Part shown: piece after piece, positions 35,523 through 45,492 of the stretch | Position numbering within the stretch: the first letter of the stretch is position 1 | How the letters are laid out: each line of letters opens with the position of its first letter | Assembly (NCBI RefSeq): GCF_019711595.1 | Contig: NZ_JAIGNR010000001.1 | Span: forward strand, 806,001-870,000 | DNA: 64,000 bases | From: Qipengyuania sphaerica | Lineage (GTDB): Bacteria > Pseudomonadota > Alphaproteobacteria > Sphingomonadales > Sphingomonadaceae | Direction of reading: 5' to 3' | Translations under genes and position numbers: made by a program | The notes under the pieces: generated by a model | Databases searched by the model: none | What the model saw: only the letters and a program-made list of their open reading frames with translations | What the model was told of the DNA's origin: nothing

Positions 35523-36130
35523 GCCGGCAGTTTCGCGTCAGGTGCCCGCCCGTAGATTGGCGATAGGACATCGGTCAGCAAAGCGTCGGGTATCGAAAAC
35601 ACATGCCGGGCGTCGGCGATCAGGCTAAGTGAAGCGATGTCGTTGGCCGAAGCCTTCGCAAAATCCTCCGCCCTGTTTCCGGCAACCTTGTCGGTGGCGA
35701 GATAGTCAACCGCATCCTGCGGCGGCAGCGACACCAATTCGCTGCTCGGTTGCCCCGCATTGTCGAACGCCTGGACGAACCACTCGCCATGGCCGCCATT
35801 CATGCAGACAGCGACTTCGTCAGTTCCCTGCGACCGAGCCATCGCAGCGACAAGCGCTAGTGTCGGATAGCCGCGGACCCTGGCTCCCCATGCCAGACCG
35901 AGCGCGCGCGCAGCGGCAAGGCCGATCCGAACGCCGGTAAAGCTGCCGGGACCCAGCGAAACGCGGATTTCGTCTGCGCGGCCACGCCCAGGCAATTCGC
36001 CGATCATCGGCACAAGGCGTTCGGCATGGCCGCGGCCGATCGTTTCATGGCGGGCATCGACCAGCGCGCCGTCCTCGAACAGCGCGACCGAGCAGGCTTC
36101 TCCGGACGTCTCGATGGCAAGCAGGCGCAT
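35519..36130 (-). CDS. tsaB: tRNA t6A37 threonylcarbamoyltransferase subunit TsaB
   Basis: A 203-residue ASKHA-fold protein that dimerises with TsaD to make the universal t6A37 modification of ANN-decoding tRNAs. LLAIETSGEACSVAL at the N-terminus and the SLGPGSFTGVRIGLAAARAL block near residue 75 are diagnostic. The start at 36130 is preferred since the first strand begins there and AGGG lies nine bases upstream; the longer reading from 36160 has no ribosome-binding site. Confidence 0.93.
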   Translation of the reverse strand: MRLLAIETSGEACSVALFEDGALVDARHETIGRGHAERLVPMIGELPGRGRADEIRVSLGPGSFTGVRIGLAAARALGLAWGARVRGYPTLALVAAMARSQGTDEVAVCMNGGHGEWFVQAFDNAGQPSSELVSLPPQDAVDYLATDKVAGNRAEDFAKASANDIASLSLIADARHVFSIPDALLTDVLSPIYGRAPDAKLPA

Positions 36131-36168
36131 GGGCAGTGGCCCTGCCTCAAGCTGCGTCATGCATCAAG

Positions 36169-36777
36169 TCAGGCGATGGTGTTGAACTTGTCGAAATCGG
36201 GCCGCGGGCTGCGGTCGAAGATGGTGGTCTTGTCGCCATAGCCGATCGCGCAAACCCAGTCGGCGCGGTGGCGGGGGCTGTCGGCGAAGAAATGTCCGGT
36301 GATCTTGTCGAGGTCGACACCCGACATCGGCCCACAATCGAGCCCCAGCGCGCGCGCGGCGATCATCAGATAGGCACCCTGCAGCGCGGAGTTGCGCTTG
36401 GCGCCTTCCTTGCGGCCTTCTTCGTCGCCTTCGAACCAACTCTTGGCGTCGGTATGCGGAAATAACCAGGGCAGTTCTTCGTGGAAATCGATGTCGTAGC
36501 CGATGATTACCACGACCGGCGCGGTCTTGATCTTTTCCTTGTTACCCTCCGACGCGAACTCGGCGAGCTTGTCGCGCGCTTCCTGCGATTTGCACCACAC
36601 GAAACGACCTGGCTGCATGTTTGCCGAAGTCGGACCCATCTTCAGCAATTCGTGGATCGCGTGGATCTGGTCGTCGCTCACTTCCTTGTCGTGCCAGCCA
36701 TTATAGCTGCGCGCTTCGCGGAAAATCTGGTCGAGAGCTTCTGCCGACAGGTGGTTGTCGTGGAATTGCTTGGTCAT
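36169..36777 (-). CDS. Nitroreductase family protein (RutE/HadB-like)
   Basis: A 202-residue FMN-dependent oxidoreductase. The N-terminal FREARSYNGWHDKEVSDDQ and MGPTSANMQPGRFVW, and the C-terminal GPMSGVDLDKI and WVCAIGYGDK, fit the malonic semialdehyde reductase (RutE) branch of the nitroreductase superfamily. No other pyrimidine-degradation genes are adjacent, so a general NAD(P)H quinone or aldehyde reductase is equally likely. The ATG at 36777 follows CCGGAA. Confidence 0.87.
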   Translation of the reverse strand: MTKQFHDNHLSAEALDQIFREARSYNGWHDKEVSDDQIHAIHELLKMGPTSANMQPGRFVWCKSQEARDKLAEFASEGNKEKIKTAPVVVIIGYDIDFHEELPWLFPHTDAKSWFEGDEEGRKEGAKRNSALQGAYLMIAARALGLDCGPMSGVDLDKITGHFFADSPRHRADWVCAIGYGDKTTIFDRSPRPDFDKFNTIA

Positions 36778-36802
36778 CTGCGTTCCGGAAATTGTGGGGT
36801 GA

Positions 36803-37381
36803 TCAGGCTTCGCGGACTTCAACGACTTCCGGCACGTAATGTTTCAGCAGGCCTTCGATGCCGTGCTTGAGTGTGGCGGAGGAGGAGGGGCAACCCGCAC
36901 AGGCACCCTGCATTTGGAGATAGACGACGCCGTCCTTGTAGCCGCGGTACTGGATGTCGCCGCCGTCACCGGCGACGGCCGGACGGACGCGGGTTTCGAT
37001 CAGTTCGTTGATCTGCGCGACGATGTCGGCGTCTGCCTCGTTTTCCTCGACGAGGAGATCGCTTTCTCCAGGCACCGATATGCCCCCGGCAGTTCCCGGT
37101 GCGAAAAGCGGGGCTTCGGAAACGAAGTGGTCGAGAAGGATCGAAAGCACCTGCGGCTTGAGATCGCTCCAGCTGACGCCCGGTGCCGCCGTAACCGTGA
37201 TGAAGTCGCTGCCATAGAAGACATTGGTTGCGTCGCCGGTGTCGAAAATTGCCTGCGCGAGGGGGCTCGCCTCGGCTGCCTCGGGGGATGCGAATTCACG
37301 CGTGCCCTGGCCCATAACCGGCTTGCCGGGCAGGAACTTGAGGCTGGCGGGGTTGGGCGTGGTTTCGGTTTCGATGAACAT
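36803..37381 (-). CDS. NifU/NfuA-type iron-sulfur carrier
   Basis: A 192-residue protein with an N-terminal Nfu domain (MFIETETTPNPASLKFLPGK is its usual start) and a C-terminal NifU-like domain (about residues 105-190) holding the CxxC cluster ligand CAGCPSS. Such proteins carry 4Fe-4S clusters to target enzymes such as lipoyl synthase or aconitase. It is divergent from the M16 peptidase gene across about 100 bases. Confidence 0.92.
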   Translation of the reverse strand: MFIETETTPNPASLKFLPGKPVMGQGTREFASPEAAEASPLAQAIFDTGDATNVFYGSDFITVTAAPGVSWSDLKPQVLSILLDHFVSEAPLFAPGTAGGISVPGESDLLVEENEADADIVAQINELIETRVRPAVAGDGGDIQYRGYKDGVVYLQMQGACAGCPSSSATLKHGIEGLLKHYVPEVVEVREA

Positions 37382-37479
37382 GGGCCGCGATGTAGGAGGC
37401 GTGGGGGAAAGTCACAAGGCAGGAAAGTCTTCGCCCCATTCACTGGCGCTTCACACCGCCCCCTCCTATATGCCGCGCC

Positions 37480-40410
37480 ATGACTTCCCGCACGCGCGCC
37501 GCACGGCGTCTCGCACTTCTTCTTCCCATCCTGCTGCTTGCACCGCAGACGCTTCCCGCACAGGAGGTCGAACGGCCAGCCTCTCTCCAGGCCGCAGGCG
37601 AAACGCCGTGGATCTACGAGAACAGCGACGTCCCGCGCGACGAGGAATGGCTTTTCGGAAAGCTCGACAATGGGATTCGCTATGGCGTGCGCGAGAATGG
37701 TGTGCCGCCGGGTCAGGTTTCGATCCGCGTGCGCATCGATGCGGGCTCGCTGTACGAGAACGACGATGAACTGGGTTACGCGCACCTGCTGGAGCACCTG
37801 CTGTTCCGCGAGAGCAAGTACCTTGGCGTGGCCGAGGCCATACCGACCTGGCAGCGTCTGGGTGCGACATTCGGTAGCGATACCAACGCAGAGACCAGCC
37901 CGACGCACACGGTCTACAAGCTCGACCTTCCCGACGTAAATCCGGCCAAGTTCGAAGAAAGCATGCGGCTGCTTTCGGGCATGGTGCGTGAGCCAGTCCT
38001 GTCCGACGCCAACGTCCGCGCCGAAGTGCCTATCGTGCTTGCCGAAAAGCGCGAGCGGGGCGGTGTCGGCGAACGTGTCAGCGAGAAGACCATGCAGACG
38101 CTGTTTGCTGGTCAGCGTCTTGCCGAGCGTATCACCATCGGCACCGAAGACAGCCTGAGGGCGGCCAATGGACGGTCCGTGAGCGCGTTTTACGACCGCT
38201 GGTATCGTCCCGAGAACACGGTGATCTCCGTTGTCGGCGACCTCGACCCGATGCTCTTTGCAGCCATGCTGGAGAAGTATTTCGGCGACTGGCAAGTGAG
38301 CGGTTCTGTCACGCCTGCGCCGGAATTTGGGGACCCGGTGGCACCTGCGGGGGCCAAGCCGTCGAACCCGGTCGGCGAAGTGGCGGTCATGGTGGAGCCG
38401 ACGTTGCCCCGTGCCTTCACATACGGATATTTCCGTCCTTGGCGGCAGGTCGACGACACGATCGTCTATAACGAAGGTCGCCTGCGCGAATCCCTGGCTC
38501 TTGCCCTTATCAATCGCCGTCTCGAGGCCCGCGCGCGGGCAGGCGGCAGCTATCTTTACGCGCAGGCGAGCGAGGCCAAGATCAGCCGCTCTACCCACGC
38601 GACGCTGATCCAGTTCGCGCCGCTCAGCGAGGATTGGAAAGCTGCACTGGCCGATGTGCGCGCAGTCATCGCCGACGCTCTGGCACACCCGCCCACGCAG
38701 GAGGAAATGGACCGCGAACTGGCGGAAATGGAAGTGGGCTTTGCCAATATGGTCGAGCAGCGCTCGGTGCTGGCAGGTTCGAATTATGCCGACGATCTGG
38801 TCAATGCGGTCGATATCCGCGAGGCTATCGCTGCACCCGAGACATTCCTGATGGTTTTCAATTCGATGAAGGCCAAGGCGACGCCGGAGGCCATGCTCGC
38901 CGATACGCGAAAGCTGTTTTCCGGCTCGGTCATCCGCGCAACCTATGTCACTCCGGAAACCTCCGACGCGACCGAGGCCGAGGTAAAAACCGCCCTGCTT
39001 GAAAACGTGGATGCAGCGACCAACGCACGCCTGGCTGCGCAGACTATCGATTTCGCGGATTTGCCGGCGATCGGCACGCCGGGCGAAGTCATCGCCCGCG
39101 TACCGCACGGCATTGGCGAGGTGGAACGAGTAGAGTTCGCCAATGGCGTCAAGGCGCTGCTCATGGCGAACACGCACGAGCCGGGCCGTGTCGCCGTGAA
39201 GGTCCGTTTCGGTGCCGGCCTGCGCGCATTTGCGCCCGAAGACGCGCCCTATATCGATTTGGGGCAAGCCGCGCTCATCCAGTCGGGCCTTGGCGACCTT
39301 GGCCAGGAAGAACTCGACCGGATTTCGACCGGTCGCAAGATGGGTTTCGACTTCGACATCGAGGAAGGCACCTTCTCCTTCAGCGCGATGACGCGCCGAC
39401 AGGACCTCGCCGACCAGCTATACCTGTTTGCGGCCAAGCTGGGCATGCCGCGCTGGGATCCCAATCCGCTGGCGCGCGCCAAGGCGGCTTCGCGGCTCGC
39501 ATACCAGAGCTATGCGTCCAGCCCCGGAGGAGTGCTGAATCGCGACCTCGAATATTACATTTACGACGAGAACCCGATCTTCCGCACCTCGACGCCCGAA
39601 GTGCTGGCAGCCACAACCGACGAGGGGTTCCGCAAGGTTTGGGATCCGATCCTCGAGCAGGGACCTGTCGAAGTGCTGATTTTCGGAGATTTCGACAGCG
39701 AAGAGGCGGTCGAGACGCTTTCGCGCACTTTCGGCGCATTGCCCGATCGCAAGCCTATCCCGGCTGCCGTGACCGAGCGCCGGATCGAGCTCGCGCCTGC
39801 CGGCGAGACGGTCGTGCGTTATCACAAGGGCGAGGCGAACCAGGCCGCAGCGGTAATCGCATGGCCTGCAGGCGGCGGCATGGGCGACATCCGCAAGTCG
39901 CGCCAGCTCACCATCCTCACCGAAGTGTTCAGCAATCGCCTGATGGATGCGATGCGCGAGCGCGCGGGGGCGAGCTATTCCCCCTCGGTACGTCTCGACT
40001 GGCCCGCAGATGTCGACAGCGGCGGTTCCGTGATGGGCTTCGCCCAATTGCAGCCCAAGGACGTGCCGGTCTTCTATGCGGAAGCCGACCGGATTGCCCG
40101 AGAGCTTAGCGAAACGCCGCCCGCGCCCGAGGAACTGGCCCGCGCAACCGAGCCGCTGCGCAACTATTACGAGCGCATTTCTAGCGGGAATTACTTCTAC
40201 CTGCTCGAACTCGAAGGTTCGACTGCCGACCCGCGCCGTATGCGGGCGCTCCGCGGCCTACTGAACGATTTCTCGCAGACGACTCCCGAAGCGATGCTGG
40301 TACTAGCGCGGGAATATCTGGGCACCTCGGGCTGGCGAATGGCCATCATTCCCGAAGGTCAGACACTGGCAACTACGGTCCCAGCGGCACGGGCGCAGAG
40401 CGGCCGCTGA
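37480..40410 (+). CDS. M16 family zinc peptidase (insulinase-like), exported
   Basis: A 976-residue two-lobed M16 peptidase with a signal peptide (RRLALLLPILLLAPQTLPAQ). The inverted zinc motif HxxEH is HLLEH at residues 102-106, with Glu182 as a likely third ligand. The second half (from about residue 550, ERVEFANGVKALLMANTHEP) is the inactive M16 repeat with REAGASYSP-like MRERAGASYSPSV near 830. It is roughly the size of pitrilysin-type enzymes and should act in the periplasm on unfolded peptides. It is a single-gene unit. Confidence 0.92.
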   Translation: MTSRTRAARRLALLLPILLLAPQTLPAQEVERPASLQAAGETPWIYENSDVPRDEEWLFGKLDNGIRYGVRENGVPPGQVSIRVRIDAGSLYENDDELGYAHLLEHLLFRESKYLGVAEAIPTWQRLGATFGSDTNAETSPTHTVYKLDLPDVNPAKFEESMRLLSGMVREPVLSDANVRAEVPIVLAEKRERGGVGERVSEKTMQTLFAGQRLAERITIGTEDSLRAANGRSVSAFYDRWYRPENTVISVVGDLDPMLFAAMLEKYFGDWQVSGSVTPAPEFGDPVAPAGAKPSNPVGEVAVMVEPTLPRAFTYGYFRPWRQVDDTIVYNEGRLRESLALALINRRLEARARAGGSYLYAQASEAKISRSTHATLIQFAPLSEDWKAALADVRAVIADALAHPPTQEEMDRELAEMEVGFANMVEQRSVLAGSNYADDLVNAVDIREAIAAPETFLMVFNSMKAKATPEAMLADTRKLFSGSVIRATYVTPETSDATEAEVKTALLENVDAATNARLAAQTIDFADLPAIGTPGEVIARVPHGIGEVERVEFANGVKALLMANTHEPGRVAVKVRFGAGLRAFAPEDAPYIDLGQAALIQSGLGDLGQEELDRISTGRKMGFDFDIEEGTFSFSAMTRRQDLADQLYLFAAKLGMPRWDPNPLARAKAASRLAYQSYASSPGGVLNRDLEYYIYDENPIFRTSTPEVLAATTDEGFRKVWDPILEQGPVEVLIFGDFDSEEAVETLSRTFGALPDRKPIPAAVTERRIELAPAGETVVRYHKGEANQAAAVIAWPAGGGMGDIRKSRQLTILTEVFSNRLMDAMRERAGASYSPSVRLDWPADVDSGGSVMGFAQLQPKDVPVFYAEADRIARELSETPPAPEELARATEPLRNYYERISSGNYFYLLELEGSTADPRRMRALRGLLNDFSQTTPEAMLVLAREYLGTSGWRMAIIPEGQTLATTVPAARAQSGR

Positions 40411-40514
40411 GCCGATCACCGCAATCGCACTTTTGCGTGGGTGAAGTTTATGCTGCTTGCGCTAAGATAGCGGCTCGGCTTGGTTTCGGGCCGGATTGAA
40501 CACGAATTGGACAA

Positions 40515-41891
40515 ATGATGGCACGCGAATGGGCACCCGATAGCTGGCAAGGTTTCGAAGCGAAGCACTTGCCGCGCTATGAAAGCGAGGAGGCCTTGGC
40601 CGAGGCGACCGGCGCGCTCGCGAGCCATCCGCCGCTTGTCTTCGCCGGCGAGGCCCGTGCGCTCAAGGCTGATCTAGCGGAAGTGGCCGCGGGTAACGCC
40701 TTCCTGCTGCAGGGCGGCGATTGCGCCGAAAGCTTCGCCGAATTCCACCCGAACAACATCCGCGACACTTTCCGCGTGCTGCTCCAGATGGCGGTCGTGA
40801 TGACCTTCGCCAGCAAGAAGCCGGTGGTGAAGGTGGGGCGCATGGCAGGCCAGTTCGCCAAGCCGCGCAGTTCGGACACCGAAACGCAGGGCGATGTGAC
40901 GCTGCCGAGCTATTTCGGCGACAACGTCAACGGCATCGAATTCGACGCTGCTGCCCGCCACAACGACCCGCAGCGCATGGTCCGCGCCTATTTCCAGGCA
41001 TCGGCCACGCTGAACCTGCTGCGCGCGTTCGCAGGCGGCGGCTATGCGAACCTGCGACAGGTCCACCAGTGGACGCTCGATTTCATGGGGCGCAGCCCCT
41101 GGGCAGACAAATTCGCCGAGACTGCAGACCGCATCGGCGAAGCGCTCGATTTCATGGAAGCCTGCGGAATCGACCCCGCGACCGTGCCGCAATTGCAGGG
41201 CACGAGCTTCTACACCAGCCACGAGGCGCTCCTCCTGCCTTACGAGCAGGCGCTCACCCGCCGCGACAGCCTGACGGGCGACTGGTATGACACCAGCGCG
41301 CATATGGTCTGGATTGGCGACCGTACCCGTTTCGAAGGCAGCGCGCATGTCGAATTCGCGCGCGGCATCGGCAACCCGCTGGGCATGAAATGCGGACCGA
41401 GCCTCGAGACAGATGCTATGCTCAAGCTGCTCGACACGCTCAATCCTGCGCGCGAGCCCGGGCGCATCACGCTGATCAGCCGCTTCGGTCACGACAAGGT
41501 GGAAGAAGGCTTGCCCCGTCTCGTCCGCGCCGTGAAGGCGGAAGGCCATCCGGTCGTTTGGAGCTGCGACCCGATGCACGGCAATGTCGTCAAGTCGGAG
41601 AGCGGCTACAAGACCCGCCCCTTCGATCGCATCCTGACCGAGGTGAAGGGCTTCTTCGCGGTCCACCGCGCGGAGGGTACGCATCCCGGCGGCATCCATG
41701 TCGAGATGACCGGGCAGGACGTTACCGAGTGCGTCGGCGGCGCCGTGGCGATCACCGACGAGGCGCTCAAGGACCGCTACCACACGCATTGCGACCCGCG
41801 CCTCAACGCCGCGCAATCGCTCGAATTGGCCTTCCTCATCGCCGAAACGCTCAATGCCGAGCATGCCCAGCAGCAGGCCGACGCCGCCTGA
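40515..41891 (+). CDS. Class II 3-deoxy-7-phosphoheptulonate (DAHP) synthase
   Basis: A 458-residue plant-type DAHP synthase joining PEP and erythrose-4-phosphate, the first step of the shikimate pathway. Hallmarks are [14 protein letters not shown] near residue 62, [14 protein letters not shown] near 107, [16 protein letters not shown] near 265, [16 protein letters not shown] near 320 and [17 protein letters not shown] near 352. Two ATG codons are adjacent (40515 and 40518). No leader peptide rich in aromatic residues is seen in the 104 bases upstream. Confidence 0.95.
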   Translation: MMAREWAPDSWQGFEAKHLPRYESEEALAEATGALASHPPLVFAGEARALKADLAEVAAGNAFLLQGGDCAESFAEFHPNNIRDTFRVLLQMAVVMTFASKKPVVKVGRMAGQFAKPRSSDTETQGDVTLPSYFGDNVNGIEFDAAARHNDPQRMVRAYFQASATLNLLRAFAGGGYANLRQVHQWTLDFMGRSPWADKFAETADRIGEALDFMEACGIDPATVPQLQGTSFYTSHEALLLPYEQALTRRDSLTGDWYDTSAHMVWIGDRTRFEGSAHVEFARGIGNPLGMKCGPSLETDAMLKLLDTLNPAREPGRITLISRFGHDKVEEGLPRLVRAVKAEGHPVVWSCDPMHGNVVKSESGYKTRPFDRILTEVKGFFAVHRAEGTHPGGIHVEMTGQDVTECVGGAVAITDEALKDRYHTHCDPRLNAAQSLELAFLIAETLNAEHAQQQADAA

Positions 41892-41981
41892 TCCGGTGTG
41901 GCTAGGTAAAGCCGCCTAGGCCAATCGCGACGCTTTGTTACGGCACGATGCGCCATTCCTGCTCTCGAGCAGGAGGGCCCA

Positions 41982-43085
41982 TTGCCTTACGTCGAATTGC
42001 CATCGTTGCGATCCCTGTCGCTGGCCGCATGGCCTCTGGCTGCGCTGCTGGCGGTGATGGCATTTTTCAGCCCCGGTCCCGTAGCAAGTGCCCTCCTGCT
42101 CATCCTTGCCTTTGTGGTTCTTGCCGCAAGCTGTTTGCGAAATCGCCATCAAACGAGGCAGCTCCTAAAGGACGCACAGGCACTAGCGCAGAATGTAGAC
42201 TTGCTCGAGACTGCCGAAGGGCTGGCAGGCTTCGGGCGCTGGTGCATCGAAATCGAACCACGCCGCCATCTCTGGTCGGAAGAGATGTGCCATCTCGCGG
42301 GGCTCCCCGCGGGGACGGCGCCTCGCGAGGATATCCTCGAACGCATCATGCCCGAAGGGCTCGAACAGATCGAAACGGTCATCTGCGCTCACGAGAGGGA
42401 TATCGAGGCCTTCGCCATCGAATTCGAAGTGAATCATCGCGACGGCAAGACAAGCATCCTGCGTGCGCGGGCCCGTAATGTGTTCGCGCCCGACGGCACG
42501 CGCGAGCAGGTATTCATGGTGGTTCGCGATGTGACGACGGATTACGCGCTCCAGCGCGACCGTGACGAAGCCATCGAACGGGCGAACCAGGCTCGGCGTG
42601 AAGCGGACACCGACGCGCTTTCGGGCCTTGCGAACCGCCGCTTCGTCATGGCCGAACTCGACCGCGCGGTCGTCAACGCTCGCAGCGATGGCGAGCCGCT
42701 TTCGGTCGTTGTTTTCGATATCGACCACTTCAAGCAGGTCAACGACCGTCACGGTCATCCGGTGGGAGACAAGGTCATCGCGATGGTCGCAGAGATTGCC
42801 GGGCGGCAGGCAAGGGAACTCGACACGGTAGGGCGTATAGGCGGCGAGGAATTCATGTGGCTGATGCCCGGCTGCGATAGCGAGGCCGCCTTGTGCGCTG
42901 CGGAGCGCCTGCGCTGGGCGGTTGAAGCAGGAACCCACAGTGCACCGATCCCTTCGGTCACCATCAGCGTCGGCCATGCCGAAATCGCCGACGCCGACGC
43001 CGCGCTGACCCTGTTCGCGCGTGCAGATGAGGCGCTTTACGAAGCCAAGCGCGGCGGCCGCAATCGCGTCGCACAGGCAGCCTGA
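41982..43085 (+). CDS. Membrane-anchored PAS-GGDEF diguanylate cyclase
   Basis: A 367-residue protein with two N-terminal membrane helices (about residues 10-47), a PAS-like domain (about 70-190, GFGRWCIEIEPRRHLW, MVVRDVTTDYA) and a C-terminal GGDEF domain with an active GGEEF in RIGGEEFMWLMP. The inhibitory I-site RxxD (RELD) lies five residues before GGEEF, so product feedback is expected. It makes cyclic di-GMP. The start is an unusual TTG, well supported by AGGAGG six bases upstream. Confidence 0.9.
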   Translation: MPYVELPSLRSLSLAAWPLAALLAVMAFFSPGPVASALLLILAFVVLAASCLRNRHQTRQLLKDAQALAQNVDLLETAEGLAGFGRWCIEIEPRRHLWSEEMCHLAGLPAGTAPREDILERIMPEGLEQIETVICAHERDIEAFAIEFEVNHRDGKTSILRARARNVFAPDGTREQVFMVVRDVTTDYALQRDRDEAIERANQARREADTDALSGLANRRFVMAELDRAVVNARSDGEPLSVVVFDIDHFKQVNDRHGHPVGDKVIAMVAEIAGRQARELDTVGRIGGEEFMWLMPGCDSEAALCAAERLRWAVEAGTHSAPIPSVTISVGHAEIADADAALTLFARADEALYEAKRGGRNRVAQAA

Positions 43086-43119
43086 TTACCGCTAACATTT
43101 GATAGGATTGGCAGTTTTT

Positions 43120-43144
43120 GGTGAACGGCCTTTAAACCGTCACC
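43120..43144. promoter_or_regulatory. 25-bp palindrome upstream of egtB
   Basis: GGTG-A-ACGG and CCGT-CACC flank an eight-base AT-rich centre (CCTTTAAA): eight paired positions with one bulged base. It lies 35 bases after the cyclase stop and 63 bases before the chosen egtB start. It may be an operator for egtBD or a weak terminator; no U-run follows. Confidence 0.4.
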
Positions 43145-43207
43145 CGAATGCGCCATGTTCTGCCGTGGTTGTCCAAGGTTTGGCAGCCGCAAGGGGAGAG
43201 GGCGGCC

Positions 43208-44458
43208 ATGCCCGGCGCACAGGTTAGGCAATTCGTCGATGCAGGCGATCTCGCGGAAAAATTCGCGAGCGTGCGTGCCTTGACCGAGGCGCTGGTCGAG
43301 CCTTTGTCAGAGGCCGACGCCACGCTCCAGTCGATGGAAGATGCCTCGCCTGCGAAATGGCACCTGGCGCATGTGACGTGGTTCTGGGAAACCTTCCTGC
43401 TGCGCGATCACCTCGATGGCTATCGGCTCCATGACGACAGCTGGCCCTATATCTTCAATTCCTATTACGAGGCGGAAGGCGATCGGATTGCGCGCTTTTC
43501 GCGCGGCATGCTTTCGCGTCCGACCCTGACTGAAATCCTCGAGTGGCGCGCGCATGTCGACGAAGCGATGCAGCCGCTGCTCGGGCGCGAGGAGTTGCGC
43601 CCGCTGGTCGAGCTTGGTTTCGCACATGAGCAGCAGCATCAGGAACTGCTACTGACCGATATCAAGCACGCGCTGTTCCAGAACCCGTTGGGTCCGGCCA
43701 TGTGGGAAGAGGGCTCACCCTCATCTGCGAGGCAGGACACCGCATGGCACACGCACCCCGGCGGGGTGGCACGCATCGGGCATCAGTCCGATGGTTTCGC
43801 CTTCGACAACGAGGGGCCTGCGCACCGCGTCCTGCTCGAACCTTTCGCACTTTCGTCTCGGTTGGTGACCAATGGCGAGTGGGCCGACTTTATCGCCGAC
43901 GGAGGCTATGAGGAAGCGCGTTTATGGCTCTCCGATGGCTGGGCATGGCTGCGGGAAAACGATGTCCGTGCGCCTGCCTATTGGGAGGAAGGCCGCCACT
44001 TTACCCATTCGGGCTGGCAGGAACGCGAGCCACACGCGCCCGTCACCCACATCTCCTATTACGAGGCCGATGCCTTCGCCACATGGGCGGGCAAGCGCCT
44101 CCCGACCGAGTTCGAATGGGAGGCCATTGCGCGCGGACAGGAAGGCGAGGACGCTGCGCATGATCCGGCTGGCGGCAACCAGCTGGACCGGGCCGCCCCG
44201 CCGCTCCCCCGAGGCAGTGACGGCCTGTTCGGCGATTGCTGGCAATTCACCCGCTCGGCCTACCTTCCCTATCCGCGTTTCGAACCTGCCGAAGGGGCAG
44301 TCGGCGAATACAATGGCAAGTTCATGAGCGGCCAGTTCGTACTGAAGGGCGCAAGCTGCGCCACCGCGCGCGGTCACTCGCGTGCGAGCTACCGCAATTT
44401 CTTCTATCCTCACCAGCGCTGGCAGTTCACCGGGCTGAGACTCGCGAAAGACCTATGA
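43208..44458 (+). CDS. egtB: Ergothioneine biosynthesis sulfoxide synthase EgtB
   Basis: A 416-residue non-haem iron enzyme that joins trimethylhistidine (hercynine) to a thiol donor and oxidises it. The DinB-like N-terminal domain has the iron ligands His55-region (KWHLAHVTWFWE) and HxxxHxE at His140, His144 and Glu146 (HEQQHQE). The C-terminal FGE-sulfatase domain ends with GHSRASYRNFFYPHQRWQF. ATG at 43208 follows GGGGAGAGGGCGGCC; ATG at 43148 would add 20 residues. Its TGA overlaps the egtD ATG. Which thiol is used, cysteine or gamma-glutamylcysteine, cannot be told here. Confidence 0.93.
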   Translation: MPGAQVRQFVDAGDLAEKFASVRALTEALVEPLSEADATLQSMEDASPAKWHLAHVTWFWETFLLRDHLDGYRLHDDSWPYIFNSYYEAEGDRIARFSRGMLSRPTLTEILEWRAHVDEAMQPLLGREELRPLVELGFAHEQQHQELLLTDIKHALFQNPLGPAMWEEGSPSSARQDTAWHTHPGGVARIGHQSDGFAFDNEGPAHRVLLEPFALSSRLVTNGEWADFIADGGYEEARLWLSDGWAWLRENDVRAPAYWEEGRHFTHSGWQEREPHAPVTHISYYEADAFATWAGKRLPTEFEWEAIARGQEGEDAAHDPAGGNQLDRAAPPLPRGSDGLFGDCWQFTRSAYLPYPRFEPAEGAVGEYNGKFMSGQFVLKGASCATARGHSRASYRNFFYPHQRWQFTGLRLAKDL

Positions 44459-45453
44459 AAAACGAAAATGGACTGAAGCTCGTCGACAAGGACGAGGACG
44501 GCGTCGACCGCGCATTCCGCGAGGATGTGCTCGCAGGCCTGCGCCAGCGACAGAAGGCGATCCCCGCGCGCTGGCTCTATGACGATGCCGGATCGCAGCT
44601 GTTCGAGGACATTACCGATCTCGAGGAATATTATCCGACCCGCGCGGAAACCGAGATACTCGAAGCGCGCGGCGAGGAATTCGCCGAGCTGATCGGCGCA
44701 GACCGCGCGGTCGTCGAATTCGGCTCCGGAAGTTCGGTCAAGACCCCGCTCCTGCTGCGCGCGATCGATCCGGCAGCTTACGTCCCGCTCGATATTTCCG
44801 GCGATTTTCTGCGGGCATCGGCATCTGCGCTGGCGAAGAAATTTCCGGACATCGAAGTGCATCCGGTCGAAGCCGACTTCATGCGCGAAGTGCGCCTGCC
44901 CGATGAAGTTTCAAGCCTCAAGAAGCTCGGATTCTTCCCTGGATCGACGATCGGCAACATGGTCCCGCGTACGGCAGTCGACCTGCTGCGCTCGATGCGC
45001 GTGACCCTTGGGGCGGAGAACGGCGAGACGCCGCTGCTGCTCATCGGGATGGACCTGGTAAAAGACAGGCAGGTTCTCGAAGCGGCTTATGACGACGCAC
45101 GGGGAGTTACCGCCGAATTCAATCGCAACCTTGCTCGCCGGATCAACCGCGAACTTGGCGGCGACATTCCGGTCGACGATCTTCGCCACCAGGCCCGCTG
45201 GAACGACGAATTTGCGCGTATCGAGATGCATCTCGAGGCGATCCGTGACATCGCCTTCACGGTAGCCGGATGCGGGTTCTCGATGCAGCAAGGCGAGACG
45301 ATCCACACCGAAAACAGCCACAAGTTCACCCGCCGCAGCGCCAATACGCTGCTTTCCGCCGGCGGCTGGACCCCTCGCGCGCGATGGACCGACAGCGAAG
45401 ACCGCTTCTCGCTCATCCTCGCAGAAGCAACCGAAAAGCGCGACGCACCCTAG
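44455..45453 (+). CDS. egtD: L-histidine N(alpha)-methyltransferase EgtD
   Basis: A 332-residue SAM-dependent methyltransferase that trimethylates histidine to hercynine, the first ergothioneine step. The family pattern is clear: IPARWLYDDAGSQLFEDIT, YYPTRAETEIL, the SAM site VVEFGSGSSVKT, FFPGSTIGN and the C-terminal IHTENSHKF. It is coupled to egtB by an ATGA overlap. No egtA, egtC or egtE is present nearby, as is common outside actinobacteria. Confidence 0.94.
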   Translation: MKNENGLKLVDKDEDGVDRAFREDVLAGLRQRQKAIPARWLYDDAGSQLFEDITDLEEYYPTRAETEILEARGEEFAELIGADRAVVEFGSGSSVKTPLLLRAIDPAAYVPLDISGDFLRASASALAKKFPDIEVHPVEADFMREVRLPDEVSSLKKLGFFPGSTIGNMVPRTAVDLLRSMRVTLGAENGETPLLLIGMDLVKDRQVLEAAYDDARGVTAEFNRNLARRINRELGGDIPVDDLRHQARWNDEFARIEMHLEAIRDIAFTVAGCGFSMQQGETIHTENSHKFTRRSANTLLSAGGWTPRARWTDSEDRFSLILAEATEKRDAP

Positions 45454-45492
45454 TACATCGACAGTTAGAGCCGGCGTTCCTATATCGTCTGT

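Noticed and set aside
37000..39267. 755-codon frame on the minus strand opposite the M16 peptidase
   Set aside because: It is antisense to a protein with clear M16 motifs and runs into the real Nfu gene in another frame; no motif or codon bias supports it.
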